NCBI GenBank assembly: GCA_947646735.1
Contig: CANTFK010000766.1
Span: forward strand, 62,001 to 126,000
DNA from: Peronospora farinosa
Taxonomy: Eukaryota; Oomycota; Peronosporomycetes; Peronosporales; Peronosporaceae
Length of the DNA: 64,000 nucleotides
Reading direction: 5' to 3'
The position numbers and the translations under genes were made by a program. The notes under the pieces are model-generated. The model did not search any database and had not been told where the DNA came from. It saw only the letters and a program-made list of their open reading frames with translations. Shown here piece after piece: positions 53,873-63,851 of this stretch (position 1 is the first letter of the stretch; the number at the start of each line of letters is the position of its first letter).

Positions 53873-54052
53873 ATGTATGATAGTACGAAATTGCCGACTA
53901 ACCCATGGGTGAGCATAGCGGAAGCTATGCTTCGTACTTACTACAACAACTACAATCATTTTTGGACGATGCTGCAACGCTTCTGCAAGAACCCTGAAAC
54001 AGAAGAAAACGCGCGTGAATTGCTGGATGTGGTGGGGAAGAAAATTTCTTAG
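53873..54052 (+). CDS. Small unassigned ORF
   Basis: A 59-codon frame starting at ATG 53873 encodes MYDSTKLPTNPWVSIAEAML with a helical continuation (LQRFCKNPETEENARELLDV). There is no signal peptide. The aromatic-rich helix (TYYNNYNHFW) recalls the end of secreted oomycete effectors, but this is weak. It may be a gene fragment. Confidence 0.3.
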   Translation: MYDSTKLPTNPWVSIAEAMLRTYYNNYNHFWTMLQRFCKNPETEENARELLDVVGKKIS

Positions 54053-55230
54053 AAGGTCAACCTTAAAAAATAAAGGTACGGACTGGTGTCAATGACGAAG
54101 TCATCAAACGCATTCGAAGTGGACCGATATCTTTAATTCATTGATAATATAAATCGTTTGCCTTTACCTGTTATAGTATTGATAAGTTTGCCTTTTACTG
54201 GTTTCGTATTGATCTTTATGTAACGTTCTGAGTTGATGATGTTAAGCTCTACTAATATTCTCATTGATCAGTGTGTTTTCCCAGCACTGAAGAAACGCAG
54301 TGTGCTAGCTGCAAATAGCAAACTCGACGCAGCTGTAAAATATGAAACGACTAGTGTTTTTGGTATTACGGGGGACCTGGAGTTTGTCATGTTCTTAAAA
54401 GATGCAAGCCGGTATTTCAAATCAAGAGTCGAGTAAACCGCAACTGCCGGAAGAGAGTACGCCAAAAGCGATACTTCTTCATGATGAGACTGACATCCCT
54501 GGCTTAGCTATCACCAGTGTGTATCTTTACAGTTTTTAAGAACACTTGAATTTCTTGGCACTTTAACGTTGCGAGTCGTGTGTGGGATCCGGAGGAGTAG
54601 TGTATCTCTGTAGCACTAGCACTGATGTCAAATAACCAACGTTAAAATCTAGACATATTCCATGATGTCAGCGACAGTCCATTAAATATACGACAATTAC
54701 CTTCAATGGCGACGGAATGTACAGAGGTGCGTAAAGACAGCGGATTGTACTTGGTAAGTCTTTTGGTTTGCTTGGATTTGCGATCTTCAAGGGTGCCATC
54801 GAAGATTTATAAAGAACTGTCGACGAAGACTGCACAGATAATAATGGCTGCATCTTCCTGCTTCGCTGTGGATTTTTTTTATTAAGCACCTGAACTGCTT
54901 TCTTCGACCCTGGCCACGCGGTTCATCGGGAATGACGTCTTTACTTATTGTGGTACATGTTTGGTCACGTAATTGCCAGTGGATGTACTTCCACTGTAAC
55001 GGGGTGAGTCCGTTACATAATATTGACACTAATATGACGTATCAATAAGAATATTATAAATAACTAATAATATTAGACAGTATTATCTTTAATTATAATA
55101 TTGTTAAAAATGCCCTTTAATTGGTTGATATGGGCCATTAAATCAACCAGAGCGCTGACCAATGACCGATGAACGCGCGCAGTGAGTTGTCAACATACAT
55201 AGTTGTAGTTTAATAGTTAGAACAACATTA
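54053..55230. other. AT-rich spacer before the retroelement cluster
   Basis: About 1.2 kb with only short unassigned frames. No repeat pair found except two similar TTTGCC(T)TTTACTGG-like blocks near 54160 and 54188. Confidence 0.35.
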
Positions 55231-55765
55231 TAGCAGATTACGTAGCGGAGCTCTCACCACGTTTGTCAGAGGAAGACTTTTGTTAGGCTAAAGGCCTGTT
55301 AGTTCGAAGGAGATATATAAATATACGGCTTAAATCTGCTTGGTTCAAAGAAACTAATCAAAAGACTTAGTGTCAACTTTTAGCTCGACTTTTATGGTCA
55401 AAAGCCTGTTAGATTTATAAAAGTAACAGGCTTTAAACCTAAAAAGTCTACCTCTGGTCTAGAGCTGTGTAGCTCCGCTACACTTGTAGCACCTGTAGTC
55501 AATCCTACACCTGACTTTTTAAGACTGACCTTCTGTGAGGATGGAGGGTCAAAATCACCTCTCTGAGGCGCAACGACTCGCACTAGATAAATTATGTGCG
55601 TTCGTTGGGCTCGATCAAATCGAGGCTCTTTTGGCCCAAGGCCCGGAGGTCCTCAATGCTCGCCTATAGGCCTTCATGCGTTATGAGGCAACGCTACTCG
55701 GGCAGGTCCACGACCAGGTAGCGCCAGCTGCGGCTACGCGGTATATCCCGGTACCTGTGCCCCAT
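55231..55765 (+). mobile_element. LTR-like end plus gag 5-prime fragment, plus strand
   Basis: The section from about 55405 to 55485 (CCTGTTAG, ACAGGCTTTAAACC, CTCTGGTCTAGAGCTGTGTAGC, TACAC) is repeated with changes at 61735-61835, as LTR copies would be. From 55541 the plus strand reads MEGQNHLSEAQRLALDKLCA, an oomycete retroelement gag-like start, to a stop, then another open piece to PVPVPHE at about 55765. There the sequence changes to a minus-strand reverse transcriptase, so this fragment is truncated. Confidence 0.5.
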
Positions 55766-56792
55766 GAAGTGGGACTGGCCATTCCTTGATAATTTTAATC
55801 TTTTCTGGGTCTGCTCGTACACCGTGTGCACCAGCAATGCAGCCCAGCACAGGTATCTCGGGGACCCCTATTACGCACTTTTGCAAGTTTACGTATAATT
55901 GGGCGTCACCCAGAGTCTGCAACACAGCGTGTAAATGACGCTTGTGCGACTCTATTGCGCACAGGCCGTCCTCCGCCCTACTATGCACGAGCACGTCATC
56001 AAAGTAATGGGGCGCGTAGGCACGGTGCTGACGCATCACGTGAGCCACCACTCGGTTAAATGTTGCCGGAGCATTTTTCAGCTCTTGTGGCATCACAAGC
56101 CACTCCCACAGCATACCGCTTGGGGTGCTTACTGCCGTTTTGGCTACATCAGTATCTCTCATGAGAACCTGATAGTAGCCATCCTTCAGATCCAACGCGG
56201 AAAAGATAGTTGACTTTCCCATGGAATTCAACAAAACATCTTTCCGCGGGATCGGCGTTTGAGCCGGAATGGTGGCCGTGTTCAGCTTATTATAAGCATG
56301 AACCACGCGCCATCCACCCGTGGCTTCACGCACACAGAAGGTCGGGCTGCAGGGAGGCGACTTACTCTCACGTACATGTCCCGCCTTGGCTTGCTTGTCG
56401 AAGAACTCATCGATGTAATCGACTTGTTCCTTCGGCAACGGCCATTGCCTGGTCACACAATACTTGGTGCCAGGCTCCAGGTCAATCTCGTGCCTGATGC
56501 CCCTATCGGCAGGAAGGCGGCTCGTCACTTCGGCTGGAAACACATGACGGTGTTTCCACAGAACATCATAGAACGGGCTGTCCTTCAAAGCATTCCAGTC
56601 TTTAGCAGCGAACTGCTTCTTTTTGTCGGTCTCCAAGACGCTCTCATCCATTGTGGATGACGAGCAACAGTCCACCACGTTCTTTTCTGGAACTGATGCG
56701 AATATCTCGTGGATCTTTCCTTCCTTTAGTTCGGACAGGAACAGATCCCACGTCATCTCTGAGAGATCTACTATCTTCTCGGCAGATGCCAA
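55734..56792 (-). pseudogene. Ty3/gypsy reverse transcriptase fragment
   Basis: A minus-strand frame of 352 codons. The RT domain is seen in order: ESKSPPCSPTFCVREATGGW, RVVHAYNKLNTATIP, PIPRKDVLLN, FSALDLKDGYYQVLM and the catalytic YFDDVLVHS. It ends at PEKIKIIKEWPVP, before RNase H and integrase, at the junction with a plus-strand gag fragment at about 55765. The element is therefore truncated. Its gag and protease lie at higher coordinates. Confidence 0.9.
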
Positions 56793-57303
56793 GACAAGTT
56801 TAGCACCTCAACTGAGGATGCCTCCGGTATCTTGTCTTTGACGACCTCAAACAACTCGGTCGTAGTCTTGGACCGATACTGATCCAAAGGTCACCGTTTC
56901 GACGTACCCTTGATCGTCTTAATACGTCTGGTGATCGTTCTTCGAGTGTCCACGACTTTTGACCTAGAAGAAGGTGTCGTTGCTATCTCAGCTAACGCAC
57001 CTCTTCCAACCGCACCAGGCCCATGGCTCTGTGCCGGTTCTTGTGGCGCTTGACTTCCTGTCAGCCCACCATTAACTGCCACAGGCTCTCGGCTCAGCAG
57101 GACTTTTGGACGCATGACTACTTGTCATCGCCCCATTCACTACGCCAGTCTTTTCGACCTGGTAAGGAATATGTGTCACCTGACTTTCTGCCAGGGCAAT
57201 TCCAACTACACCACTCTTTTCGAGCTGGGTAGTTCCTGGTGCCATTAACATACCGTCATCGCACCCTCGACTGTGTTGGACACAGCATCAATCACATAAG
57301 CCT

Positions 57304-57876
57304 CTAGCAGGAGCACATCCTTTCCGGTTTTTGCGTATAGTTAGCGACTGTGCGTGTACGCCAGTCTATCCATGGTTGGCGTTTAGCCAACCAAGGCATG
57401 CCTAGGATGAGGTCATACGGACTCTCCATACCTAGCACTGTGAACTTCTCTTTACAAGAGAAGTCACTAAAGCTGACGGCGAGTTCAACTTGAACTCCCT
57501 CCGATTTAACGAGCGCGCCGTTCGCTAAACGAACGATCGCCTCTTCTCTCTTGCCACCCTGGAAAAGCGACTCATAACTCGCCGGTCTCTTTTTCAGAGC
57601 CGCGAGTTTCACAAAGTTTTGTGATGCACCCGAATCCACGAGAAGGGTCATCACTTGGTCATAGCCTCGTACTCGAGCGCTATATACCAAAAGGGTTGGG
57701 GTCCGACCTTTCGGAACCTCAGGGACTATGCTACCCATTTGTTCGATCACTCTGAACTTAGGGGTAGCTTCAGAGTCCGCGACAGTAGGGCATCCCGCCC
57801 CTACTGCGCTCCCACTTTCCCGTCCCATCTTAAACAGATGCTGAACCCGTGCGTCGTGCACGCTGGCTTTTTGCAC
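57304..57876 (-). pseudogene. Ty3/gypsy aspartic protease
   Basis: The 190-codon minus-strand frame shows the retropepsin site LLVDSGASQNFV, then VQVELAVSFSDFSCKEKFTV and the LGMPWLAKRQPWIDW block typical of oomycete gypsy proteases. It overlaps the gag end in another frame. Between it and the RT (57300-56800) the frame is broken by stops. Confidence 0.85.
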
Positions 57877-58440
57877 CTACTTTCGGGTATGGAGCCTTCT
57901 TTCTGGATGCCTTAGCACCAGCAGTAAGTTTGGCATAGCAGCGAGCCATTATATGGCCTCGCTTGCCGCACTTGTAGCAGATCACATCTGCATTGCCTAA
58001 CTCTATAGGAGTGGCATCAGACTTCTCGAACGACGGCCTGTAATAGTCTGTCGCCGAGGCGCTGTTGTAGAATTGATTCTTAACTAAGGCAATGTCAATT
58101 GCCTCTTCAATCGTCGCTGGCACCTTTCTAAAAAGGGCCCGACGCGATGGGCCGTGCCTAAGTCCATTCATGAACGTGGCCACCTTTATACGTTCCGGTA
58201 TCGGACTCACATTAATGGACGCCGACAGAGAACGCATCTCCTGCACAAATTTTTTGCAGAGAGCGTTTCACCTGTCGTGCTCCAAAAAAGCGCGCCTGAA
58301 GCAACACTTCGTTGATAGGCGGCTAATACATGAAGCAAATCTTTGCTTTAAAGATCGCTCATGACGGAAACGCATCAGCATTTGCCATCAGCGCAGAGTA
58401 TGCCCACTCTGACGCTTTGCCACGCAAGTTGGACATGGCA

Positions 58441-58457
58441 TACGACACCATTCTGGT
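58441..58457. repeat. 17-bp direct repeat, left (target-site duplication)
   Basis: TACGACACCATTCTGGT, identical to 58827-58843. It is the gag sequence duplicated on insertion of the U6-SINE unit. Confidence 0.9.
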
Positions 58458-58768
58458 TGAATTTGGTGTTTATAATTTGGTATTAACTTCGCTACGAGAG
58501 GTCGGTAGGATTCGTTCTCGAAGGTTATGCATTTTCGGGGGTGAATGTCACTTGCCGAACACATGTACTGTGAGAGGTGATTAACTTCGCATGGAGAGGT
58601 CGGTAGTGCTCTCTGATACCCGGGGCCCCAGGGGTATCGGAAAGTCTTGCGCTTGCGGGGATCGAACCAGTGACCGCTGGGTCATCAGGTCGGTGCTTAA
58701 CCACCGCACCATGGGGGGGGCCCAAAAAGTGCGATACTTCTCGATTTATGCGTCCTTGCGCAGGGGCC

Positions 58769-58799
<31 letters not shown>

Positions 58800-58826
58800 T
58801 ACGGATGACCACCGAAGTGGTTCCTA
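58458..58826 (-). mobile_element. Chimeric U6 snRNA-tRNA SINE retroelement
   Basis: The 369-bp insert is bounded by perfect 17-bp target-site duplications. Read on the minus strand, it consists of a whole U6 snRNA copy (58824-58724), a G1C-type run, a tRNA-related region with an A-box-like segment and a perfect B box GGTTCGATCCC (58668-58658), an unrelated body with two 27-bp imperfect repeats (58606-58580 and 58508-58482), and an AT-rich tail with the ACCAAATT motif twice. The 5-prime end of U6 lies within two bases of the duplication. This is what a LINE-mobilised chimeric transcript or a U6-headed SINE would look like. tRNA-derived SINEs are known in Phytophthora. Confidence 0.85.
58724..58824 (-). 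ncRNA. U6: U6 spliceosomal snRNA copy (probable retrocopy)
   Basis: The minus strand shows a 5-prime stem-loop ACCACTTCGGTGGT, then AAAAATTGGAACGATACAGA, the invariant ACAGAGA box, the AGC triad in GATTAGCATGG, CCCCTGCGCAAGGA with the internal stem-loop, and a 3-prime end closing in T5. All core U6 elements are intact. No TATA box or upstream element precedes the 5-prime end, where the target duplication starts, so expression is doubtful. This may be transcribed only if a flanking promoter helps. Confidence 0.9.
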
Positions 58827-58843
58827 TACGACACCATTCTGGT
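58827..58843. repeat. 17-bp direct repeat, right (target-site duplication)
   Basis: Identical to 58441-58457. It continues into gag codons for the segment IEDDTR. Confidence 0.9.
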
Positions 58844-59042
58844 GTCGTCTTCGATGTGCTGATCCACTCCACATTGCTAAACTGCTAATAGCCAGTGAAC
58901 AATCGTGTAAGGTGTAGTTCCATCGAACTTAAGAGGGTACATCCGAATGATCCTTGGCTGATTAGACCGTGCAGAGAGCGACTCAACAGTTATGTGAGCG
59001 CATCATTACGTGCCTGATCAAGCCTAAGCTCGTCCTGAGTCT

Positions 59043-59547
59043 TCACTTATCTCCTTCGGACTTCGCCGTGTACTTTGTCCCTTGCTTCTTGTTGCTGGGT
59101 TGGTAGGGGCTCTTGTGCTCACTCTTACGTGCGTGATCCTTGTTGCGACCGCCTTTGTTTCTATGGCCTTCTTGTGAAGATGGCCCCTTGTGTAATCTTT
59201 CTTGTTTCTCAAGGCGTGAAAAGTAAAGTATCATTTCGTTGAGCGTATCAGGGATGACACCCGCCGCTGCCAACTTATCTTGCCATGATATCGGCATCCC
59301 GCGCTTGAAGTAGCGACGCATTTGCACATACTGGTATCACCTCCGCGTCCTGCGGAAGCTCAGCGAATAAACGAATGTTTTCACGAAAACGCTGAGAAAA
59401 CTTTAGAACACTTTCATCCCGTCGCTTTGTCATGTTCCATATTTCATTGTCCAGATCTTCGCTAAAATTTTCTGGTACTGAGAGCAGCCCCACAGCGGTA
59501 AAGAAACGGTCAAAAGTCCAACTATTGGTTCTTGTATCGATCACCAA
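59043..59547 (-). pseudogene. Second retroelement gag-like fragment
   Basis: Two overlapping minus-strand frames contain retrotransposon gag-like sequence: FFTAVGLLSVPENFSEDLDN, VLKFSQRFRENIRLFAELPQ, then YFKRGMPISWQDKLAAAG and a basic tail. This type of gag differs from that at 58 kb. It lies inside the other gag, between its N-terminal part (60.39-60.65 kb) and its continuation at 59.03 kb, so I infer a nested insertion. Confidence 0.6.
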
Positions 59548-59559
59548 GAGGTTTACGTC

Positions 59560-60100
59560 GTATGCGAGGTCCCCCTAAATCAGAGCTATAAGGTTACGGC
59601 TCTTTTGCTCATCATTCCACCCTTTCTTGGCAAGGCTTTGGAAGTCACAACTCCACTTGAGATAGTCCCGCGGACTTCCTCCTTAAAACTTGTTCATTTT
59701 AACTTGCATGGTATCAGCCGGGATTCCGTCTTGGGCTGGCGAGATCACCACCGTATAAGTGACGTAATCGTTTTCATCATATCTGCACATGATAATATTG
59801 TTTTGCTTACGTATTTGATTCTCTTGAGTTCAAATTTGAAATTTCAAAATGACACGCCCTTGGCTGGCAGAGGGGCAATCGGCTCCGAGAGCTTGCTGGA
59901 GAGGCTTCTGGAGATGTAGGTAGAAATGAGAATGAATTAATTAAACAACCATAAGTCCTATCGTGCTTAACCTAACGTGCTGTCATAACCTGTCAACTGT
60001 GGCATGTCAGATACCATCTGTCATACTAACTGGCATGTCCATCAATCATCTGTCATACCAACTGGCATGTCATACTCCCCCCATGAAGCACTAGGCTGAG
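59560..60100 (-). mobile_element. Probable LTR or leader of the nested element
   Basis: The interval holds short direct repeats such as CTGTCATACTAACTGGCATGTC (about 60017-60038) and a second imperfect copy at 60049-60070, next to the integrase end. Position and TG/CA content suggest an LTR, but no paired copy is in the window. Confidence 0.35.
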
Positions 60101-60103
60101 CAC

Positions 60104-60388
60104 TTAGCACGGAAAGATGCGGCGAATGCTAACTCGTTCAGTTGATGCACCTTTGTCGATTGTGACGGTTCCATTGTTATGAACAGTTCGGATCGAATAT
60201 GGTCCTTGCGAAACTGCATGTAATTTTGCGCGAAAGGTTTTGGGAACACGGAGCATGATGTGATCGCCGGGGTTGTAGAAGTGTTCCAAGCGTTTGCGGT
60301 TTTGGCGAGTATTGTCTGCTAAGATCGCTTCGAATCGTCGCTTGGATAGATAGCTCCAATTAGCTTCGTATAGCCGACGTGATATCAT
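60104..60388 (-). pseudogene. Integrase C-terminal fragment
   Basis: A 94-codon minus-strand frame shows HFYNPGDHIMLRVPKTFRAK followed by GPYSIRTVHNNGTVTIDKGA, the C-terminal SH3-like region of gypsy integrases. Its 5-prime end coincides with the place where gag N-terminal similarity stops (about 60386), indicating a junction. Confidence 0.7.
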
Positions 60389-60650
60389 TGATGGACTCAG
60401 CGGTGGATTGGCTGTTTACCTTGGACGCGTTTTTGCGCTGTCCGAGGACAAACACCTCAAATTGCTCCAACTGAGCAACATGTTGCTCAGGAGGACAATG
60501 CAAGAGGTTGGCCAGGTCTTGTTCACCAAATCCCTACGCCATATGCTCTACCAACTCCCTATGGTGTTGGGAGAGGTGAGGGAAGTCACTACAGTCCATA
60601 TTAAGGACCATCTCAACCACACGCACGTTCAGAGAGACGGGTCGTGGTAA
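60386..60650 (-). pseudogene. Gag N-terminal fragment
   Basis: The minus strand encodes ELVEHMA, then GFGEQDLANLLHCPPEQHVA, FVLGQRKNASKV and QSTAESIND, and pairs with 2760-2960. It stops at about 60386. The continuation (LDQARNDAL) resumes at 59.03 kb. Confidence 0.65.
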
Positions 60651-60939
60651 GGACTATTAGTGCTACCAAGCGTAAACGGGCACTTCTAAAAAGTTGCCTC
60701 TTACTACTTATTGCACTTCAGCACAAGCGAGGAAGCAGTTAGACCGTCTTACCTTCGCGTGCGAGGGTGGTTATGTGGTTGGTCGACTGCTTAAGCAGTC
60801 GTACCACCAGTTGCCTCTCGCTTAAGCGAGAGTGCAACGAACTTCTAAGACAAGAAGTCACCGACGTCACGCAGAAGATTTTTCAGCGTCTCGTGCGTGC
60901 TTTGCGTCTAAGGAAATTCAAGACTGAGTTATATTTAAA

Positions 60940-61264
60940 GAATTATAATTAAATATAAACTTAACTACTGATTGGCTATATATGTATATAAATCGGATAC
61001 GCGACTCTTTAGAGCGTATCCTGTCGCATGAACTTCAATCTAGAATTAAGCTCGCGAATGACGTCCTTCTGAGACGTCGCGATGCCTAGCTTCAACTAGC
61101 GTCATCCCTTCCCATGTGAATCCATCAATGGATATCACATTTACGAGGGTGGATCACATTTGTGTATCGCACCCAAGCGACAGGTCAAAAGTATCCATGA
61201 TTACTTTTGACCTTACATTAAGTATATTACTTAATGTTTACGTGTAACTAGATGCCCTGTTACA
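60940..61264 (-). mobile_element. Gypsy LTR (right copy)
   Basis: This is similar to 3240-3621 in an ordered set of blocks (GCGTCATCCC, TATCACATTTACGAGGGTGG, AGGTCAAAAGT and ACTTTTGACC, TACGTGTAAC). On the minus strand it would start TGTAACAGGGC at 61264. The inner end is approximate. A TATA-like TATATATGTATATAAAT tract is at 60976-60992. Confidence 0.55.
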
Positions 61265-61461
61265 TGAGTGATATTAAAATGTATTAGTAATAACTTATAC
61301 TATCGGTATCAGTTTCATAACGGATACAGTAGTACTAAATACAACATAAACGATGATTGGATGATTCCATATCCAGATACAGACGGTGGCATATTATGAT
61401 TATTATAATAGTAGTTTTTCTAGTGTAGGGTACTTAGAATAGGATTATTCAAAAAAATCTT

Positions 61462-61535
61462 AATGCACAAACAATATCAGTTCTCATTTTGAGTTACAAA
61501 TGCACAAACAATATCAGTTCTCATTTTGAGTTACA
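61462..61535. repeat. 37-bp tandem duplication
   Basis: Two adjacent identical 37-base copies (61462-61498 and 61499-61535) begin AATGCACAAACAATATCAG and end GAGTTACA. Confidence 0.95.
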
Positions 61536-61559
61536 TATGTAAGTCTCTCTAAGACTTTT

Positions 61560-61840
61560 TCTCTTGTACACTTCGTGCGTAGGTTCCTTCAATCGTAATC
61601 ATAGCTTAAACTCTTGCACTCTGTGCGATGGTTCTTTGAACCTGAAGCTATTGCTTGTAGACTAGAGGCCCCTCCTAATTCCTTAAAACAGGGTAGACTT
61701 CTTTGTCGTTTTATTACTTCCTAAGAACCAAGTGGCTGTACGCCGTCCACTTGTAGTTAGTTATATAAAACTAACAGGCTTTTAGCCTAAAACGTTTTCC
61801 TCCGGCTTAAAGGCTGTGTAGCCCTACTACACTGTGCAGG
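61560..61840. mobile_element. LTR-like block, second copy
   Basis: The end of this block (61735-61835: TAACAGGCTTTTAGCC, CTCCGGCTTAAAGGCTGTGTAGC, CTACAC) parallels 55405-55485. It abuts a minus-strand RT fragment at about 61845, the same combination as at 55.7 kb but with a different junction. Confidence 0.5.
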
Positions 61841-61844
61841 TATA

Positions 61845-62200
61845 GTGGCTGCATTGAGCTTTATAAGCAGGAACAATACGCCACTTATCATTGTATTTTT
61901 GACACAGATGGTAGGTGCCGAGTGCGGAGATTTACTCTCGCGTACCAATCTAGCCTCGTACTTTGCACGAAAGAACTCGTCAATGACGTCACACTGTTCT
62001 TTTTGTAAAGGCCAATGCCGTGTTACGCAGCATTTTTTTCAGGAAACAAGTCAAAATCATGACGTACACCTTTATCGGGAGGTCCTGCAGGGCACACCAC
62101 GTTCTGAAATATCTTAGCTTAAGGATATTAGTGATCCGGTTTTTTTGTTTCAAGATAGATGATCCACCACGTACACTAAGTGCCGCCTTTGTATCTTCAA
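61845..62200 (-). pseudogene. Gypsy reverse transcriptase N-terminal remnant
   Basis: On the minus strand, broken frames correspond to the RT start at 56300-56450: AAATGCTGCGTAACACGGCA, CCTTTACAAAAAGAACAGTG and the segment for FDEFF... RESKSP, including a match to GAGAGTAAATCTCCGCACTC. The frame has been lost. Confidence 0.6.
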
Positions 62201-62229
62201 GGACTGCCTCATCCACAAGCGATGATGAG

Positions 62230-62700
62230 GTCAGTCATGACCACCATATTGGATAGATCACCTACCTTCAAGGCTGGAAGAAATCATCCACGGCGTCCTC
62301 CCATTAGGTCGAACTCACCATCTACACCACCTTTCACTCCGTTGACCAGGGTGTACAGCTGTTCACTGGCATCACTACGTGATAAAACATACGCCTTGCG
62401 TCTCGCAGCCGCCATCTGGCGACGCTGCCGTATCATTGACGAAACCGTACCTTTTAAAATACTCGGGATGTCATCATTCCCAAGGTCGATAGATTCCTCG
62501 GCCTTAACCTGCTCTATACGAGAGCCGATGTCATTACCGACATCCAGTGCGTCATTGTCACAGGTGACTTCACTAACAAGGTCATCAACCTTAGCTTGCT
62601 CTTTACAAGAGCCGATGTAATCAGCGACATCCAGTGTATCAATATACTATGAGTATCATTCAACGGAGTACGTGTCTTTCCACTAGGTGTCACTAAGCTA
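62230..62700 (-). pseudogene. Gypsy polyprotein linker with acidic repeats
   Basis: A minus-strand frame of roughly 145 codons reads DTLDVADYIGSCKEQAKVDD, then DALDVGNDIGSRIEQVKAEE, an imperfect internal repeat, and continues to MIRQRRQMAAARRKAYVLSR. It lies between the protease and RT relics and has the layout of the variable protease-RT linker. No known enzyme. Confidence 0.5.
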
Positions 62701-63058
62701 TGCTCGGCACTATTATTGTTGACGTTGGAGTCTATCAACTCGACACTCCAATATCAAGCACACAAACTGACTCAATTAATGTATCGCGCCAATAACGCTT
62801 CTGTTTTTTTAGGGAATGTGGGTTCATGAATCTACAAAGCTTCTCTAGGAACATTGCGCGTGGCAACTAAGATTTTGGATCTCCAATCGATCCATGGTTC
62901 ATGGCGTTTTAGCCAGGACATACCGAGAACAAGATTATATCTCGAGTCCAAATCTAGGAAAAGACAGCGTTCAACGCTATTGAAGTATAATAACTTTACA
63001 CCTAAGTTCCACTAAGCTTTAGGAACGGTGACACGTAAACCTGTTGCGAGACGAAAGG

Positions 63059-63556
63059 TTATACTGTCGCCCTCTTGCGCTTGTAGCGCCTCAGCGTACA
63101 GATGACTCTCTTCAAGGGAACGATGTCGGACATAATTATCGACGCTCCTGAGTCGAATAAATATGACCATGGCTTTTCAAAACCTATAACGGTTGTCGAC
63201 ACAACCAACAAGCCTGGCTTGTATTCATGCTCCATGGAAGCTTCCACGGAGCCACCTAGGGCTAAGGCTTGTTTACCTCTACCTCCTTGAGGTTCAACAG
63301 AACTTAGTCTTTCACAATAGGGAGCCCCGCGCCTACTGGGAGCTGACGTTTTCCCCTGTCGTTCTCTCCTTTTGGCTAGGAGCAGGGTTACGGCTCTGTC
63401 GGTTCTGACATCTCTTTCGCAACAGATAGCTAGGGCGCAGGTGCCTATTGCTTCCGCACATGTAACATTTACGGATGTTATTTTGATGCTCTGCAGCTTG
63501 AAGCTCAACTTCTTCAGCATGGCTGAGGTCCATGGGTTCTGACCTATTGAAAGCAT
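63059..63556 (-). pseudogene. Gypsy zinc knuckle and protease remnant
   Basis: The minus strand shows a degenerate zinc knuckle CYMCGSNRHLRPSYLLRKRC, in which the canonical spacing is lost, and the protease motif YLFDSGASIIMSDIV. The frame between them is basic and serine-rich. It is the same architecture as at 57.3-58.2 kb, in a second, older copy. Confidence 0.75.
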
Positions 63557-63566
63557 TTATATTGTG

Positions 63567-63851
63567 TCATGGCAGACGATAGCTAGCAAATTTGAAATTA
63601 AATTCAGCGTTAAACGCTATGCTCACTGCCTCTTCGAAAGTCGAAGGTTCTACACGAAAAACCATCATCCTGGCGACCCCAGTACGAAGTCCTTCCATAA
63701 AATGGTTACTCGGACTTCCTCTGCCAGAGTTCCTGCTGCATAGCAGCAATGAGAGTTCCCAACTATTAAACATAGTCCGACAATTCTTCCTTACCCTGTC
63801 GGGTAGATAAGAAGCGTGAGCGCACACGATAAGCCTGATTAGACGGTGCAA
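63567..63851 (-). pseudogene. Gypsy gag remnant, second element
   Basis: The minus-strand frame has FMEGLRTGVARMMVFRVEPS followed by TFEEAVSIAFNAEFNFKFA, the same gag region as FMNGLRHGPSRRALFRKVPA at 58.2 kb. The N-terminal part is out of frame. The element continues beyond the window edge. Confidence 0.8.

Larger units (their letters stand above)
57830..58960 (-). pseudogene. Gypsy gag, interrupted by a U6-SINE insertion
   Basis: Reading minus, the N-terminal part (58843-58960: PLKFDGTT... WLLAV, then GVDQHIEDDTR) runs into the insertion. The gag resumes at 58457 with MVSYAMSNLRGKASEWAYSA, then FFGARQVKRSLQ, FMNGLRHGPSRRALFRK and the zinc knuckle CYKCGKRGHIMARC (CX2CX4HX4C). Several stops break the frame, including a TGA where a tryptophan codon is expected. 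Upstream the N-terminal part is separated by another insertion (59.04-60.39 kb). Confidence 0.85.

Noticed and set aside
53873..54052. RXLR-type effector
   Set aside because: There is no signal peptide or RXLR motif; only an aromatic-rich helix is present.
58640..58715. Functional tRNA gene
   Set aside because: A box and B box are present, but the acceptor and T stems do not pair, it is fused to U6 and flanked by target-site duplications. It is a tRNA-related SINE head.
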